DNA from: Arthrinium phaeospermum
Taxonomy: Eukaryota > Ascomycota > Sordariomycetes > Amphisphaeriales > Apiosporaceae
Assembly: GCA_006503535.1 (NCBI GenBank)
Contig: QYRS01000007.1
Coordinates: 682,001 to 746,000, forward strand
Length of the DNA stretch: 64,000 nt
Direction: 5' to 3'
Part shown: in pieces, positions 45,001-57,545 of the stretch
How the letters are laid out: every line of letters begins with the position of its first letter
Numbering within the stretch: the stretch's first letter is position 1
Made by a program: the position numbers and the translations under genes
Notes under the pieces: generated by a model
Database searches by the model: none
What the model was told of the DNA's origin: nothing
Seen by the model: the letters and a program-made list of their open reading frames with translations, nothing else

Positions 45001-45917
45001 TGCAGAAGCACTTGGAGGGGTTGCCCAAACACGCCTTGACGCCCGGTGAAATAAGGGTGCTGCGCTACTGCGGTTGGTTACTTTTAAACTGTCAGTGTTG
45101 CCCGATTAGACAGGAGGAAGAGGGATGGCGGGCCAATGAGAAACCGAGCTGGGAAGCGGGCTAGGGTGCTACAGGTAGGTAAGTTTCGGTAGGCAGAGGT
45201 ACCTTCTTGTTTAGAGGGGGAGACGTTGTGAGTCTGATACGGACAGTCGCTGGGAGTGGGAAATGCTGCAGTAAAGGCCAACCTTTGGCAGCGGCGGCTA
45301 TCAAAGGCTCTGCCAAAACTTTTCCATCGCCTGCCAATTTAGGCAGTTCCTTAGAGCACAGACGCTGCCCCGTCTCGCCGTACATGTAGGCATGTATCCT
45401 AGCGGAAACAACTCGCAACACTGCATAAGGTCCATATCAGTTACGTGTGGACTGAAGACTCGAGATGCGTTACTGTCGAGGTATAACGGATGGATTTGAG
45501 TTCTTGTGAGCAGGTCTTCCTAAGTATGAACAAGGCAGGTAGTCATTTGAGTGGGTTGAGTAACAGTCTCTTAGCATTCTCCTCCTAATCTGATGTCGAT
45601 GGTCTAACTAAACCCGTAACTCCATACACCTTTTCCCCCGGAGCCGTTGCTCATTATGGCCCTAGAAGGCCTTTTATGTACGCCAATGAGAAGATTGAAA
45701 AAAAAAAAAAAAAAAATGCATAGGTGAAATCTATTGTCTGTTGTTAGGAATAACAGACCAAGGTTGTTTGAGCGCCAAGTTGCGCCAAAGAACCGGAAAC
45801 CCCCATACCAAGAAACATGCTTGCCTGACGCTCAGTAAACTCCGTCGAAAATGAAGATATCAGGTCGTAAAGCCCGCCCTTGGGTGTAGTAATTCGGCAG
45901 TGGACTGATGAGAATCA
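45001..45917. other. Intergenic region between DUG1 and CCZ1
   Basis: It holds the DUG1 promoter and the CCZ1 3' flank. A 19-base A homopolymer is at 45698-45716. No gene was seen. Confidence 0.5.
45698..45716 (+). repeat. Poly-A homopolymer, 19 bases
   Basis: Nineteen uninterrupted A follow GATTG and precede TGCATAGG, about 200 bases beyond the CCZ1 stop. It could be an ordinary homopolymer or the fossil tail of a retroposed sequence, but no body of such an element was recognised on its left. Confidence 0.85.
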
Positions 45918-48555
45918 TCACTGTCCCAGACTAAGGAGCTCATCAATGTACTTCCGCGTGTCGATGCCGATTCCCTGGGCCAGCCGACTCGCACCTTCCG
46001 TCCATTCACCCGCATCCCCGAGGGAGCTGCTCCGGGTCCTGCTCGCGCCATTCTCACCAGCCCGGCGGATCAGCACAATCTCCTTGCCCGTCTGGGGACC
46101 GTGCTTCCGATGTTTCTCTCTCCGCTCCTGCTGGTCTTTTTGGTGCTGGTGCACTGATATGGACCTGGCCGTTTCCGCGTCCGCCTCAGTGCGAGAATTC
46201 TGCTCACTCTCCACTGCCACGCTGTCTGCTTTGTCCTGGGTCTGATCTGTATCCGTGGAATCTTTGCTCTCATCGGATGTGAGATGGGGTGGTTCATGAT
46301 CCTCGGCGATTGCGTCCATGGTCATCGAACCCCCTTTCTTAGATTCGATGCGCGTCCACACGACCCACCAGCCGCGGCTGGTTTTACAAGTACGCTCGAG
46401 CTCCTTGCTTTCGAGCCGGGTCGCCGAGTATGTATTCAGAATCTGCATATGCGTGTTGACTGCCTCAACCCGTGACCAGAAAGGCGGTTGCTTTTGTTCG
46501 CCGTTTTGATAACGAACCATCGAGGCATGGTCCGGGATACAAGGGATTGTGGAGTGAATGGTCAGCGCCCTGGAATCCCAGACAAGATCGAATATGTGAC
46601 TCGGCGTGCTGTTGCCTGCATCGGGCTTTCCTGGTCGATACGAAGTCGATACAGCAAGGGTCTTTCGCAAGGGAGCCAGCTGGTGATGCAGCGACCTATA
46701 TAGACTCTCATAGGCCAAAGAGTCGGTCCGGTTCTCAAAAAGAAACGTGTAGATGAACGGCCTACTCACGTAGACCACGACTCGGACTCTCTTCGTCTTA
46801 TTACGATCCTGACTGTCGAAGTGAGATTCCCGGTCCAAGGAGTCTTTGCGACCAGATGACGTCAATTTCAGTTCGTGCCCAGCGCTGCCCAGATCCTGTG
46901 TCATCTGCTCCTCGGGTTTGTTCTGAATTTCGCTCTCCAGTTCTACCGTTAGAGTTCGGAGAAGCGTGCGAGATTCGTTTTCAGAGCCGTCCGACTCGAG
47001 GGAATCACTGCCAACATCGTCAACAGAGCCCTGTAGGCCAATCAGGTAATGGCCTGCAGTGTCGTCCACCGGTCTAGAAGTACGTCGTTCAACTTCTGGC
47101 CGCGGCTCGCTCTCCTTGGTTGCGCTACCGTTGGCCTCGGGGGCTGTAGGGGCTGTAGGAGCCGCCGAAGAGGGCTCAGAGGGCGACTCCGAGGTTTTAT
47201 TGCTGGAGCCTAGAGACCAATGCGTGCCATAGCCCATCTTCAGATAGTTCACGAACTTATCCATGCCCTTGGCATCGGAGCCTTCAGAACTATGAATCGA
47301 AGATTGCTGGGCGGGTGAGTCTCGGGGGTCTCCTTGCTTTGTATCTTTGGGACCGGTAGCGGTCGTCGGTTGCGGTACCGTGCCATTCTCAACTGTGCTA
47401 GCCCTGGGCCTCGTTCGCTTTCTCCTATTCCGGGTGGAGGCTGGGCTTTCCTTGACGCCATAGGCAGCCTCGCCCCATGTGTAGAGATCTTCCATCCAGT
47501 AAACGACATCTCGTAATGAGTTTTTGGACAAGGCCCCAGTGCCTAGGAATATAGCACCGTCTTCGGCACCGGGCTCTTCTCCCAAACCAAGCCACTTGAG
47601 TGCCTCGGGACTTTCCGGCTTGGCCTCCTTGTCGTGATCAGCTATCGACTCGGGCTCGGTATCCCCGAATTTTGACACAACCAGATCCACTAGTCCTTCG
47701 ATTCTCCCGACGAAACCTTCCAGGACTTCACGCTCTCCACTGCCTCTGTCCTCTTCACCCACGCCCACCCCGAGCTCTCCCGAGGCTGCGATCTTGATGC
47801 CTCCATATACGGCGCAGGCTGGGTTGCCATGGAGCATAACGTTCCATGTAGAGAGGTAGATATCCCAATACCGGCTCAGCATGGCCACAAATTTGGGTCT
47901 CCTAGTCCGCACAAACAGGGCGCTTAATGATGCCGCATGGTGCAGCAAGAATATGGAGTGAGCGCGGAGCAGATCTTGCATCAGAAGCGCAGCTGGCTTG
48001 ACCTCTCGGGAGGAGTATTCCACATTCTCGGACGTATCTTGGCCAGAGCTTCCGAGTCGAGGAGGGAGGGGTATTCTTGTCAGATCGATTGACTACATCC
48101 ACGCGCCATTAGTCAGTATATATCAATCAATGCAACTCCTGTTTCCCGATTTGGTGGGTTGGGGCAAAGTTTCAACTCACAGCAAGAATCCACCAGCCCG
48201 GTTCCAGCTCATGCAACACGACCCGGGATTTTTCCGTGTCGATCGAGTCGAGGGTCTTGCCGCCGGCGAAGCCGCGACTGAACTCGAGCATGCCTTGGGC
48301 GAGCCCGATCTGGCGAAGCCGCTCGTTGCGCTCCTCGGGAGACAGGGCCTCGGTGGGCCGGCCGTTGCGAGTCGCCCGGTTCCGCCTCCGCGGAGCCGAG
48401 GGAGGGGCGGCGCTGTGGGCGTCTACGGAGGCATAATAGACAATCTGGTCGTCGAGGGTGTCGTCGGTGGTGCCTAGGCTCGGGTTAAAAATGGCGAGGA
48501 AGCCCAGCTGCGCCGGCACGACGGAGGCCGGTGGGGGCGAAACTGGCGTGCCCAT
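45918..48555 (-). CDS. CCZ1: Vacuolar fusion protein Ccz1, subunit of the Mon1-Ccz1 Rab GEF
   Basis: Two exons: 48181-48555 (ATG at 48553-48555) and 45918-48092, joined across an 88-nt intron (GTGAGT donor, TACTGAC branch, TGTAG acceptor); 849 aa. The N-terminus PAQLGFLAIFNPSLGTTDDT, the IVYYAS strand and GWWILASIDLTRIPLPP across the junction mark the first longin domain of CCZ1/INTU. RYWDIYLSTWNVMLHGNP lies further on. A long Ser/Thr/Glu-rich middle region (about residues 330-500) separates this from the later domain with YVSRPFIYTFLFENRTDSLA. The C-terminus ends KYIDELLSLG. With Mon1 it activates Ypt7/Rab7 on late endosomes, vacuoles and autophagosomes. The 5' exon is GC-rich. It lies tandem with DUG1 and FLC on the minus strand. 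Confidence 0.92.
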
Positions 48556-50418
48556 CGTTTGTGGCGGGGCAGTAGCGTAGAACAAGGCGCAAAGAGGAAG
48601 AGAAGGGAAGATTAAAAAAGGGCAAGCTTTTCTTCGCCCTGTTGAGTATTATCCCAAGACAAATTGGGCTCTCGGCGACGACGTCGAAAGTGAAGAGAAG
48701 AATTATTTTGAGAGCTTTCTTTTGTAAAACCGCCGGGACAGAGCCGCACTAGAAATGGCGGCGTGGAAGTAACAATGGATCGCGATCCCTCGTGCTCGAC
48801 CCCACGACTTGCAAATGCGACGGCGCGACTGGATAAGATCAGCATTCAATGTAACGGATGCTGATCAGTATCTGACCAATTAACAAGGGAAACGAAAGCC
48901 GAATAAGCTGCGTGGGGAACAACGTCACAGAATGCCCCCCTATATATGTAGAACAAGTCACAAAAACCGAAGCTGCCGTCTTGACGGGAAACAAGAAGGC
49001 AGGGTGGACGAGGTTGAAGTTCTTATTCGGTCTGAGCAGGGCAAGACATGTTATGAGACTTAGGTATGTACCTACTTAACCCCGATAAGCGACCTACGCC
49101 AACCGGGTCTAGACCCCTCCATCGTATACCTGCCTACATAATTGACGTATTTAGCAAGCATTCATTAATTGATTAATTGGGGGTGCAGAGTGCGGTGGTC
49201 TGCAGTTAGTAGTGACACCTCGGCCAGCCCATTGCCCGTTTCCTGTCTGTCCATGCTGCAAGTGCGAACAACCAACGGCTTCTTTTTTGGGTGTTGGGTC
49301 GTACAACAGCTGGCTAAGCAGCTAAGGTAGAAGACGCTAAAGCGCCCGGAAGTCTGCTTCCTACTTGAAAGTCCGGTGGGGCGGGCGCCTGGGAATCGGC
49401 GCTTCAGTGAGGCATCAAACATGGGGCTGAAGGGATCACGATCTGCCATGCCATTCTGGCAAGTCCATACATACATAGCCCCCATGGCATAGCCTATCAC
49501 ATCCCGCATTGCTGCAGCCTCAGTCCGGCAAAACCGAAATCCCAAAGGCAAGGCCCGGTAGGTGCACCTTAAGAGCGAACCCAACATGGATACTAGGCAA
49601 GTATGGGAATACCTTCACCAATTGTTGCTGTTTGCAGGTTCGGAAGTCCCGACGACAATGTAAACATCCATCAAAGCCACGTTCCTAACTACCTATGTTT
49701 ACACTAGTAGTTTCCCTAGCAATTGACCTTGACGCCAATGTTGTATGGCGTACAAATATGGGACATGGATTGTATTCCGGGGTAGGATTTTTAGCATTTG
49801 GTCAATAATGGTGTTTTCAACGACGGGTTCAATGACAGCGAATGCTACCAGTAACAATAAAAAATCAATTAGCTGTTGCGTTTCAACACGCCTTGGATAA
49901 ATAATACAGTGCATCCGTTTACCCAACGCCCTGTCCAGTTGTACCCGGAGAAATTGCTCCTGCTCACTTGCTATAAGCTGCGGGGACTATGTACAAGAAA
50001 TGATGCGTTTCAAAGTTGATACAGTATACTGAAGGGGGGCCGCCTGTCTCTGGGGGGCCTGTTTCATGAGATTCCAGGCGGCTGAAGTCGTTTCCCAAGA
50101 GCTCACCGAGGACCGTGACATGCGGTCAGGTTGCTGTAGGTAGCACGCTTCATCCCCATGCAAGCCTCCTATCTGTAGAATACCACGATAGTGTTGGGCA
50201 TCTTTCAGTGTCCTCTTATACTTTTCGCAGCTATCCAATTGAGGGTAGTTTTGTGGCCCTCTGCCAAATTTCACGCTGAATCATCCGTTCCATGTAGATG
50301 CATTTAAAGCAGTTAACTCCGACACCGTTTGTCATAATTGTTTCCGAATATGAACAAGGAGGACTATATGTCCAGATCAGACGTGGTATAGTGGTTCATT
50401 AAGCGTCGCACGCCTCGC
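48556..50418. other. Intergenic region between CCZ1 and FLC
   Basis: This 1.9 kb holds the CCZ1 promoter (left) and the FLC 3' flank (right). No gene or RNA was supported. AT-rich stretches occur near 49140-49180 and 49850-49910. A GGTATAGTGGTTCA string near 50384 resembles a tRNA A-box, but no B-box follows. Confidence 0.5.
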
Positions 50419-52729
50419 TTAGTGCTCATAGCCGGCACCTCGCTGCCATGGACTGTCGCAAAATAGTCAGTAATAGGATCACCAGCACAAGATCGGGGGC
50501 CACAACTCACCTGGCAGTCTGGTTCGATCGGGGCCCGGCTGGGCTAGCGTTGTTTTGCTGTCGGAATTGCCCACCGAACGGGCTTGGCGATCGAGAGTTG
50601 TCGTTGGAGGCCGCTGGGAACAACGGAACGGATGGATCCACAGGCGATCGCGGAGCGCCCTGGTGGTGGCCGTTGCCTCCCAAAGGCGTCGAGTTCGACA
50701 TGGGTCGCACGTTCAGCATCGACTGATCGGTCCGGCGACGCATGGAATCGGAGGTGATTGATTCGTTGTCGTCGTCCAAGTCCAGACCAGGCTTGAAGCC
50801 GGCCTTGTCGCCACGAGCAGTCGCACCAAGGGCTTCCAATTCGGTGGTTCCAGTGAGCTGGCTTTGCGATTTCATGAATGAGGCTCGGTCGTCGGCCATG
50901 AACTGGTAGCGAGTGTCGGGGTTGTTACGGACGAAGACGACAATGGTCGTAACGATAACAACCAGAAGAAGAACGAGGGCGAAAATGGCGTTGAAGAAGA
51001 ATAGAATAAGACCAATGACACCGTTGACCAGGGGTGGCTGGTTGAAAACGTCCGAGAAGATCAAGAGGAAGATGGCGTTAATGAAGTTAAGAACACAGAT
51101 GGCAATGTTGAAGGAATTGGTGCTCTTGTCCATCCATGGGCGCATGACACTGGCACCGATCAGGGCACCGGCCTCGATGAGGAGGAAACCAACAGCCTGA
51201 GCAGTTCCGCTACCCTGGCCAAAGGCGATGAACATGCTCTTGATCAGGGTATAGGCTACAACGGGGATGATGAAGTAGTAGGCAGAAGCTCGGAACTGGA
51301 TATAGAGGAATCCCCACTTGTTCAAGGCCTGGGGGTCCGAGAACAGGATGTAGGCAGGGTTTTGGTGCATGGCGACAGAGCGACGGGCGATTCGGATCAC
51401 CTTGGAAGCGGCCCAACCCAGAGTGGCAGTCATACCGACGAAGAAGAATACGGCAAGAACGACCTCAGCTGGCGAATCAACCTGCGTAAACTCCCAGAGG
51501 CAGAGAATGCTCATCTGCGGGTAGCCGATGAGCGTCAGGCGGAATAAGATGCCCTTCAAAACCGTGAGCCAGCCGTTGCGGAACTCGAGGAACGTGTCGC
51601 CCTTGATCCACTTCTGCTTCGCGGCCAACTCGCACCAGCCCTTGAATGCCGCCACGGACAAGGCAGTGATGAGGACGAACAAACAGAAGAAGGTCAGTCC
51701 AGTCATGAACAGGTTCGTCGTCTCAATACCGGCCTTGAAAGCCACACGCTGGATTCCGTAGACGATGTAGCTGCCAGATCCGGTCTGAACATTGGCGCGC
51801 TTCATGAGTGCGGTAGCCTTGGGCATCATCTCAGCCGTCCGACGGAAGACGTTCATGGCAGTCTCAGGAAGGCCACGCTTTTCGACTTGAACGGACACCG
51901 TAGTCAACGAATCGAAGATCGTGGAAGGGGTTCCGCCTGTAGCACGCTGGTACCATGTGAAGATGTCCTGCATGAATCCGACCTTGATAATACCCATGGA
52001 CCATTGGAAATCTTGAGTCCACGCCTGGACCACAGGGGGCAAATGGACAGCAGTAAGGCCGAGCATGGCTTGAGCCTGGAAAAATCCGAAGAGCGACAGC
52101 GCACCAGATGCAATGTGGGCCGCAGCGTTCGAGTGACCCAGTCCGTTGATAACAGCCGACGAGACAAGAGCCAATCCAGAAACGACGGCCAGAGCCCATT
52201 TGACTCCAACTTTGTCGACCGTCTTTCCGTTGGAAATATCGGCTTCTACGCAAGCAACACTGGTTCCCGTATTCGACGTGCCTTCACCATTGGTCATGTT
52301 CAAGAACACGCGGACCGTGGCATCCAGATCGGGGAAATTGTAAGCAATGCTAGGAACTTGCTTGATGGCGGCGGCGTCGACAGGGATATTGAACTTCAAA
52401 GGAATCTTTCCGGCAGTCATAGGGCAGAGACCGGCAAGTTTGGTTTCGCAAGGGTTGATGGTCTTTCGCATGATTTCGTATCCGTAGGCGGAAATGGCAA
52501 AGTCGAATACCACATGGCCTTCTACTGACGATGTCGCAACGATGTTGACCGAGGCCGAGTTATTGTTCGGCGTGAAGACGACATGGAACAGACTGGCCGT
52601 GAAACTCGAGTCCTCCTGGCATGAGTTGAGGGAGTTGGATGTAAGCATAGGCTCCGCCGTGGCGGTGCCGGGGAGAACCGACGCCAATGCTGTTAGAAGG
52701 GCCAGCGGCCGCAAGGAAGAGAACCTCAT
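50419..52729 (-). CDS. FLC-family TRP-like membrane protein (flavin carrier / calcium-related)
   Basis: Two exons: 50511-52729 and a 34-nt terminal exon 50419-50452, joined across a 58-nt intron (CAG|GTGAGT donor, TTACTGAC branch, GACAG acceptor); 750 aa. Without splicing the frame would stop at TGA 50507, because the donor itself supplies that stop. A signal peptide (about residues 1-25, ending ATA-EP) leads into an ML-like lumenal domain with paired Cys (NSLNSCQEDSS, NPCETKLAGLCPMTAG). About nine transmembrane segments follow, including VLNFINAIFLLIFSDVF and FNAIFALVLLLVVIVTTIVV. The cytosolic tail is Ser/Pro/Asn-rich and now ends in SPWQRGAGYEH. FLC proteins act in ER FAD transport, calcium homeostasis and cell-wall integrity in other fungi; which applies here is not shown. 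Confidence 0.93.
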
Positions 52730-55700
52730 GTTGAGTAATGTCGTGTAAGAAGTGGTGGGATGATTAGAGGATGTAACAATATCCGGTAGTGTAGGAAGAA
52801 GGCCTTTGTTGGCGGTTTACAAAGCCCCGTTTACACGTACACCGCGTGTTCCTATATTTCTCTTCTTCCTTTGTCGAGAAACAGATCGTACGGGAGGCAG
52901 CCAAAGATGTTTACTTTCCTGCCTTTCGGTTCGAGGTTTTTTGGTGTATGGAGGGGATGGTCCAATCCGATACAGGAAATGGACGGCCCGGATATTCAAG
53001 TAGAACAGCAGAAGAATTCTGGTTAGCGAGAGTAGTTGGCGACTGGGTGGAAGATATTATCCGTCGTCGGTTGGATAGTGGTTTTGGTAGTGTTGTGTTG
53101 TTGTTGATTCGATGATCGATCGTCCGGTTGTCCAGTCCGAGTCCGCGACCCTTCCTATCAACTCTAAATGAGCGCAATGGTGGCAATGTCACCAAAAAGG
53201 GTTACTAAAAGGGGGCCTGAGGCCTATTAAGAACGGAAACGAAGCCGCCGCGAGCAGAAGGGATTCTGCTCAAGACTCGAGCGATGTCGATATCAACCCG
53301 TTTCACGGAAATGGGCGATTTTTGGAGTCTTGACGGGAGGAAAGATGAGGGTTGAGGAATGGGGGAATAGTGGGGGAAAGGGAGGAAGAGGGAAAAGAAA
53401 AAGAGACTGGACTGTTCGGTCCTCTTGGGGATTGTAGCGTGGTGTTGACAGAACAGGAGTCAATGGGAATGGGAAGGGGGACCTTCTGCGACTGAAGGCA
53501 GGAGGGTTTAGCTCGCTGGGAAACTGGGATGCCAGTCTGGGCTAGGACTGGTTTAGGTAAGGGCCGGTACAAAGATAATTGCCAAGCCCAGACATGCGGG
53601 TGGGTATGCACCAAGAGAATACGGGGGGTGGTCAGGGGGGCTGGCTGGACGCGCTGTCAGTGGACGAAGACAGTGGCACAAATCAAAACGGGACGCCCGG
53701 GGACGAGAAAGAAGTGGGAATGCAGTGTGAGGTTGACCAAATTACGCACTCCCACCATGCTGTGGCCCATGGTGTGCTCGCATGTACCTTGGGCCGCCGT
53801 CCCCTGAATGCCCTGGTCATGCAGCCAACATGGGGTACCTTGGGTTGCACGCAAACTTTGGTGAGGGCGCCACCCGCAGCCCAAGTAGCTTTTGCTAGGG
53901 AGCCGTCGCCTAAGGGCTCCCAATCAACCTCGAGGTACGCGGGAGTATCCTGATGCATTTTCCGGAAAGATCGCATCAAGTCGCGCGCGTCCCCTCCCCT
54001 CCTGAACTAGAAGCTTGGCTCTCGAGTGCCGCATGTATTCCAGACGTATCGTTTTACTGCCTACCTACATTTTACTCACGACTCCATACCAGTGATGATT
54101 CGCCAAGGTTGCCAACGGAATAGGGCCTGCCTCATGAGAGATAATGATAGGATACGAACCAACGTGCCGATAGAATTCGACAGATGGGCGCGGTGTGCAG
54201 CGGCCTACACAAGGATGACTGCACATTCATCACGAGGAATGCATTCTTACTTTTGGCCAAATTAAACCTTGCTTGACGAGAGGCAGCGAGCGGGCTGCTT
54301 CCATGGCTACCCTGGCTGGTGGTGGCTTGCTACCAAGTGCGGACTACTGGAATACAATACCTACCTACATACAATACGCAACGAACAGCTTGTTCAGTTC
54401 AGGCATGTAGATCACAAAGATTTAAGCACCTAAGAAACAACTATAAAAAAACATGTAACCCGCGAATCCGCGATGACGGCATGTGCAAACACCAATGTGC
54501 ATCACCATCTTAACTACTGGAACGAATATGTAAGGCTGGGGTGACATAAGGGGGGACAAATGTTCCTGTTACGAATCAGGGCCCATCTGATGTTCTGCAG
54601 AACCTCTCTTTCGGGGCTTAGTGCACAGTAGCTGGCCGACGATCAAATTTCGTCCATCCATTGCGGCCGGTCGCCAACCCGAAAAACAGGTTCAGATTGC
54701 AGATTGTTGATTGATGTGTTTGCAATAATCAACCTCAATCACCACCACACACTCACTGCCCCGGTGAGTGGTGACACTTTGCGAGACCCGGTTTGCCCGG
54801 CACTCGTGCAGCCCTCTGCAGCGCCGGCTTCAAATGCTACCGCACAAGTCTGGACTTCTTCGCTCGCTTCTTGCCTTCTCAGCATGACAACGTTTCGCAA
54901 TACTTCGACCTTGACCCCTGCGACAATGCGTGTTTTGGCCGCCGTACCAAGCTAGCAGCAGATCACTGGGGTGTGTAGCTGGGCAAAAGCTGGACAGGGC
55001 TCTTCTCAACCGCCCATCCCACCATCTACTACTATTCATCTATCAATCCCTCTAACAAAAAACCATTCATAAGACCGGCTGGGCGGCGTGCACTGCCACC
55101 CTTCGGTTGGCCTGAACTGCGCCTGCTCCAGTCGGTTTGACCCATTCCAGGGAAATTGGACAGCGACTCGGCCGCCGGCCGGAATCTGCAGGTGCCAATC
55201 TGCAAATCCTCTCTCTCTCATTCTCTGTGTGTGCGTATGTGCGTGTGTGTCAAAACACTGCAAATCATCAATATCACGAGCTGACGAATCTCAATCTCAT
55301 CTCTCTCGTGATTGACCTCAATCAACCGTTCCCAGATCTGCCTGCCTCCGTGCATCTCTGGCCAGCCGTATAGCCGACCTCAGCATCGGCAACGGCGCAA
55401 ATACTCGGTCACCGCAGCCCGACTGACGCACGCCCGTTGACGCCAATAGTGCAACTTATGTGATGGTATAGTGCGTAAAGCTAGCTTAAATACTGGTACA
55501 TGCCTGCCTACTTCCTACTCTGCTTGCTGGCAGCTCTCAGCTCTCGTTATGCCGCCAGCTTGGAACTTGGAACTCTACCGCTAGACCAAGGTTGAGGCTC
55601 GGCGCGCCGGTTTAACATGCTTGGCCAGGCTTGGAAACTCTCGTGTACAAGAAAAACTCCCTTGGCCGGCACGCATGCATACATACTTACCAGCATCACC

Positions 55701-57545
55701 TAGAAGGATGTGTTGTTGACAGTTGCTTGGCGGCCGTCCAGCAAACGCTTGACATGTTTCCCTACTGACCTTGGCCATTCATTCCACAGAGTTCTGCAAA
55801 GATGTCTGGCAAGTGCTCGTACACACTTACCTACAGGTAATCCATATCGCCGTTGATGAGTAGTGCCAAGGCCCAAGGGACCAAGGGACCATTTTCTGAG
55901 GCCTCGTAAGCTCGCTGGAGAACTTCATCGCACTACCTAGTTAATCTGGCGGGGAAAGGGAGAGGGGCTCCACGAAGAGAGAGACTGAGCAGCGCTGGTG
56001 TAGTAGTACTGTAGAAATTGTTGCCGGGTTCCGCGAAACGCCTGCCCACTTCTTTCTTCAACAATGGATCTTCGCGGTCTGGAATAATTTTCTGTTTCAT
56101 TGACCACAGATGGATGTTTGACACGAGCGACAGAGACTCTCGGATTACTGGCGTGCCTCTGCAAGCTCCAACTCTCTGCCTGGCAGATTCGCAGATCTGT
56201 GAAAAGGCCACGGCCTCGGCTTCTTCTACCCACTTTCTCCCGTGTATCAGCTCGAGGCTAGTGGCAACGTTATTCCCGTATCTGGTCGGCTCGCCAGACT
56301 TCAGACTTCGGGCAGACTCCTACCCGAGTCAGCAACCCCATCCTCCTACACATGTACAGCCCTCCCGCGCAGTGTTATTTCTAATTATATAGGTAGCTGT
56401 GGTTGATAAATGAATGTATATAAATATTATCTTGGCTTCTTATAACCTGGCTTGGGACCTCGCGCAATCTAATTGGCTTTTGCTGCTTTTGCTGGTTCAA
56501 TTGAATGCATTGTCCTTAATACCGGTTCTGGCGGCTGCAAATGCGCAGGTACCATTTGCACCATTCCACTGGTACTACTAGATGACCGGTGATTATGTAA
56601 TATCGTGTTTCAATAATGGGCTTTTCAAGTCTATAGCCATCTACCATCGTCGTCGGCAACGCCTTTTTGGATTGGGAAAGATTGCTGTCTCTGGAAAAAC
56701 AACATTCTGTTTCTCGAAGCAATATTCCTGATTGCAGGTCGGCGGCACGGGCTCCAGGTTGGATCCTCACTATGAGTACTTGGAGTCTACTTGCCCGTCG
56801 GTTATTTCCACCGGGATGGTATCGGAGCCTATCACAGGATGAGCCCCTTACATTGATCTGTGTAAATGCATCCAACGCAGTATGTAGTAAGACCTAATGC
56901 AGGTACACATGGTCCCCCATAGGTAACATCCACACACCACATCACACCACTGACCTCGTCGCACTTCAATGGTCAATTGAACTTGGAGGGACGCGGGGCA
57001 AAGGAGAAAGTGAAAAGATGAGGTCGTTGGCCGTTGGTCCCTTAGGCGCCGAGCAGCTGGCACATGTCCACCGGTGATGAAGAGATACGGAGGCACGTAC
57101 CTACTTCCCCCCATGTGGCCTCCTGTCACCCGTCTCCTGTTGATCAACGGTTCCGAGATTCCTTCGAGAACGCAACCGGCCAATCTCATAGGCGGAAAAA
57201 TACTGCACAGGTAACCAACACGCGCAGAGATATCCTTAATCAGCAATACCCAAAGGCAAGATTATCTGGCGCATCTAAATTGGGTCCGGGGCGAATGTTC
57301 GGTTCGGCCAATTAGATACTTCAATATTCATTTCTAGAAGACAGCATGCTCATCTAACCTCGTTATCGTGCACAAACATATAAACGTCTCTGGGTATATT
57401 GTCGTATTATATATATCGTATATATAGGTTATTCTTCATATGCTTTCGTAATCCACGACGACGGTTTCCTATTATACCGAGTCTCTTTCTTTTCTGTTCA
57501 TACATAAACCCATACCCGCTTTACCAGGTTGGCTTTCCTGTCAAC
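52730..57545. other. Gene-poor region, 4.8 kb
   Basis: The left few hundred bases should be the FLC promoter and leader; the right end is the 3' flank of the spray-like gene. In between no frame has coding character. TACCTACCTAC-like simple words occur near 54062 and 54362 and a GT-rich stretch near 55220-55250. No RNA gene or mobile-element end was found. Confidence 0.45.

Noticed and set aside
50380..50400. tRNA A-box-like string GGTATAGTGGTTCA
   Set aside because: No B-box (GGTTCRANNCC) lies at the required distance and no acceptor stem can be formed. It also overlaps the 3' end of FLC.
54062..54368. TACCTAC heptamers recurring in intergenic DNA (for example 13872, 22669, 49079, 54062, 54362, 57098)
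   Set aside because: I counted about a dozen on both strands, against roughly eight expected by chance in 64 kb. All lie outside genes, but this is too weak to call a motif.
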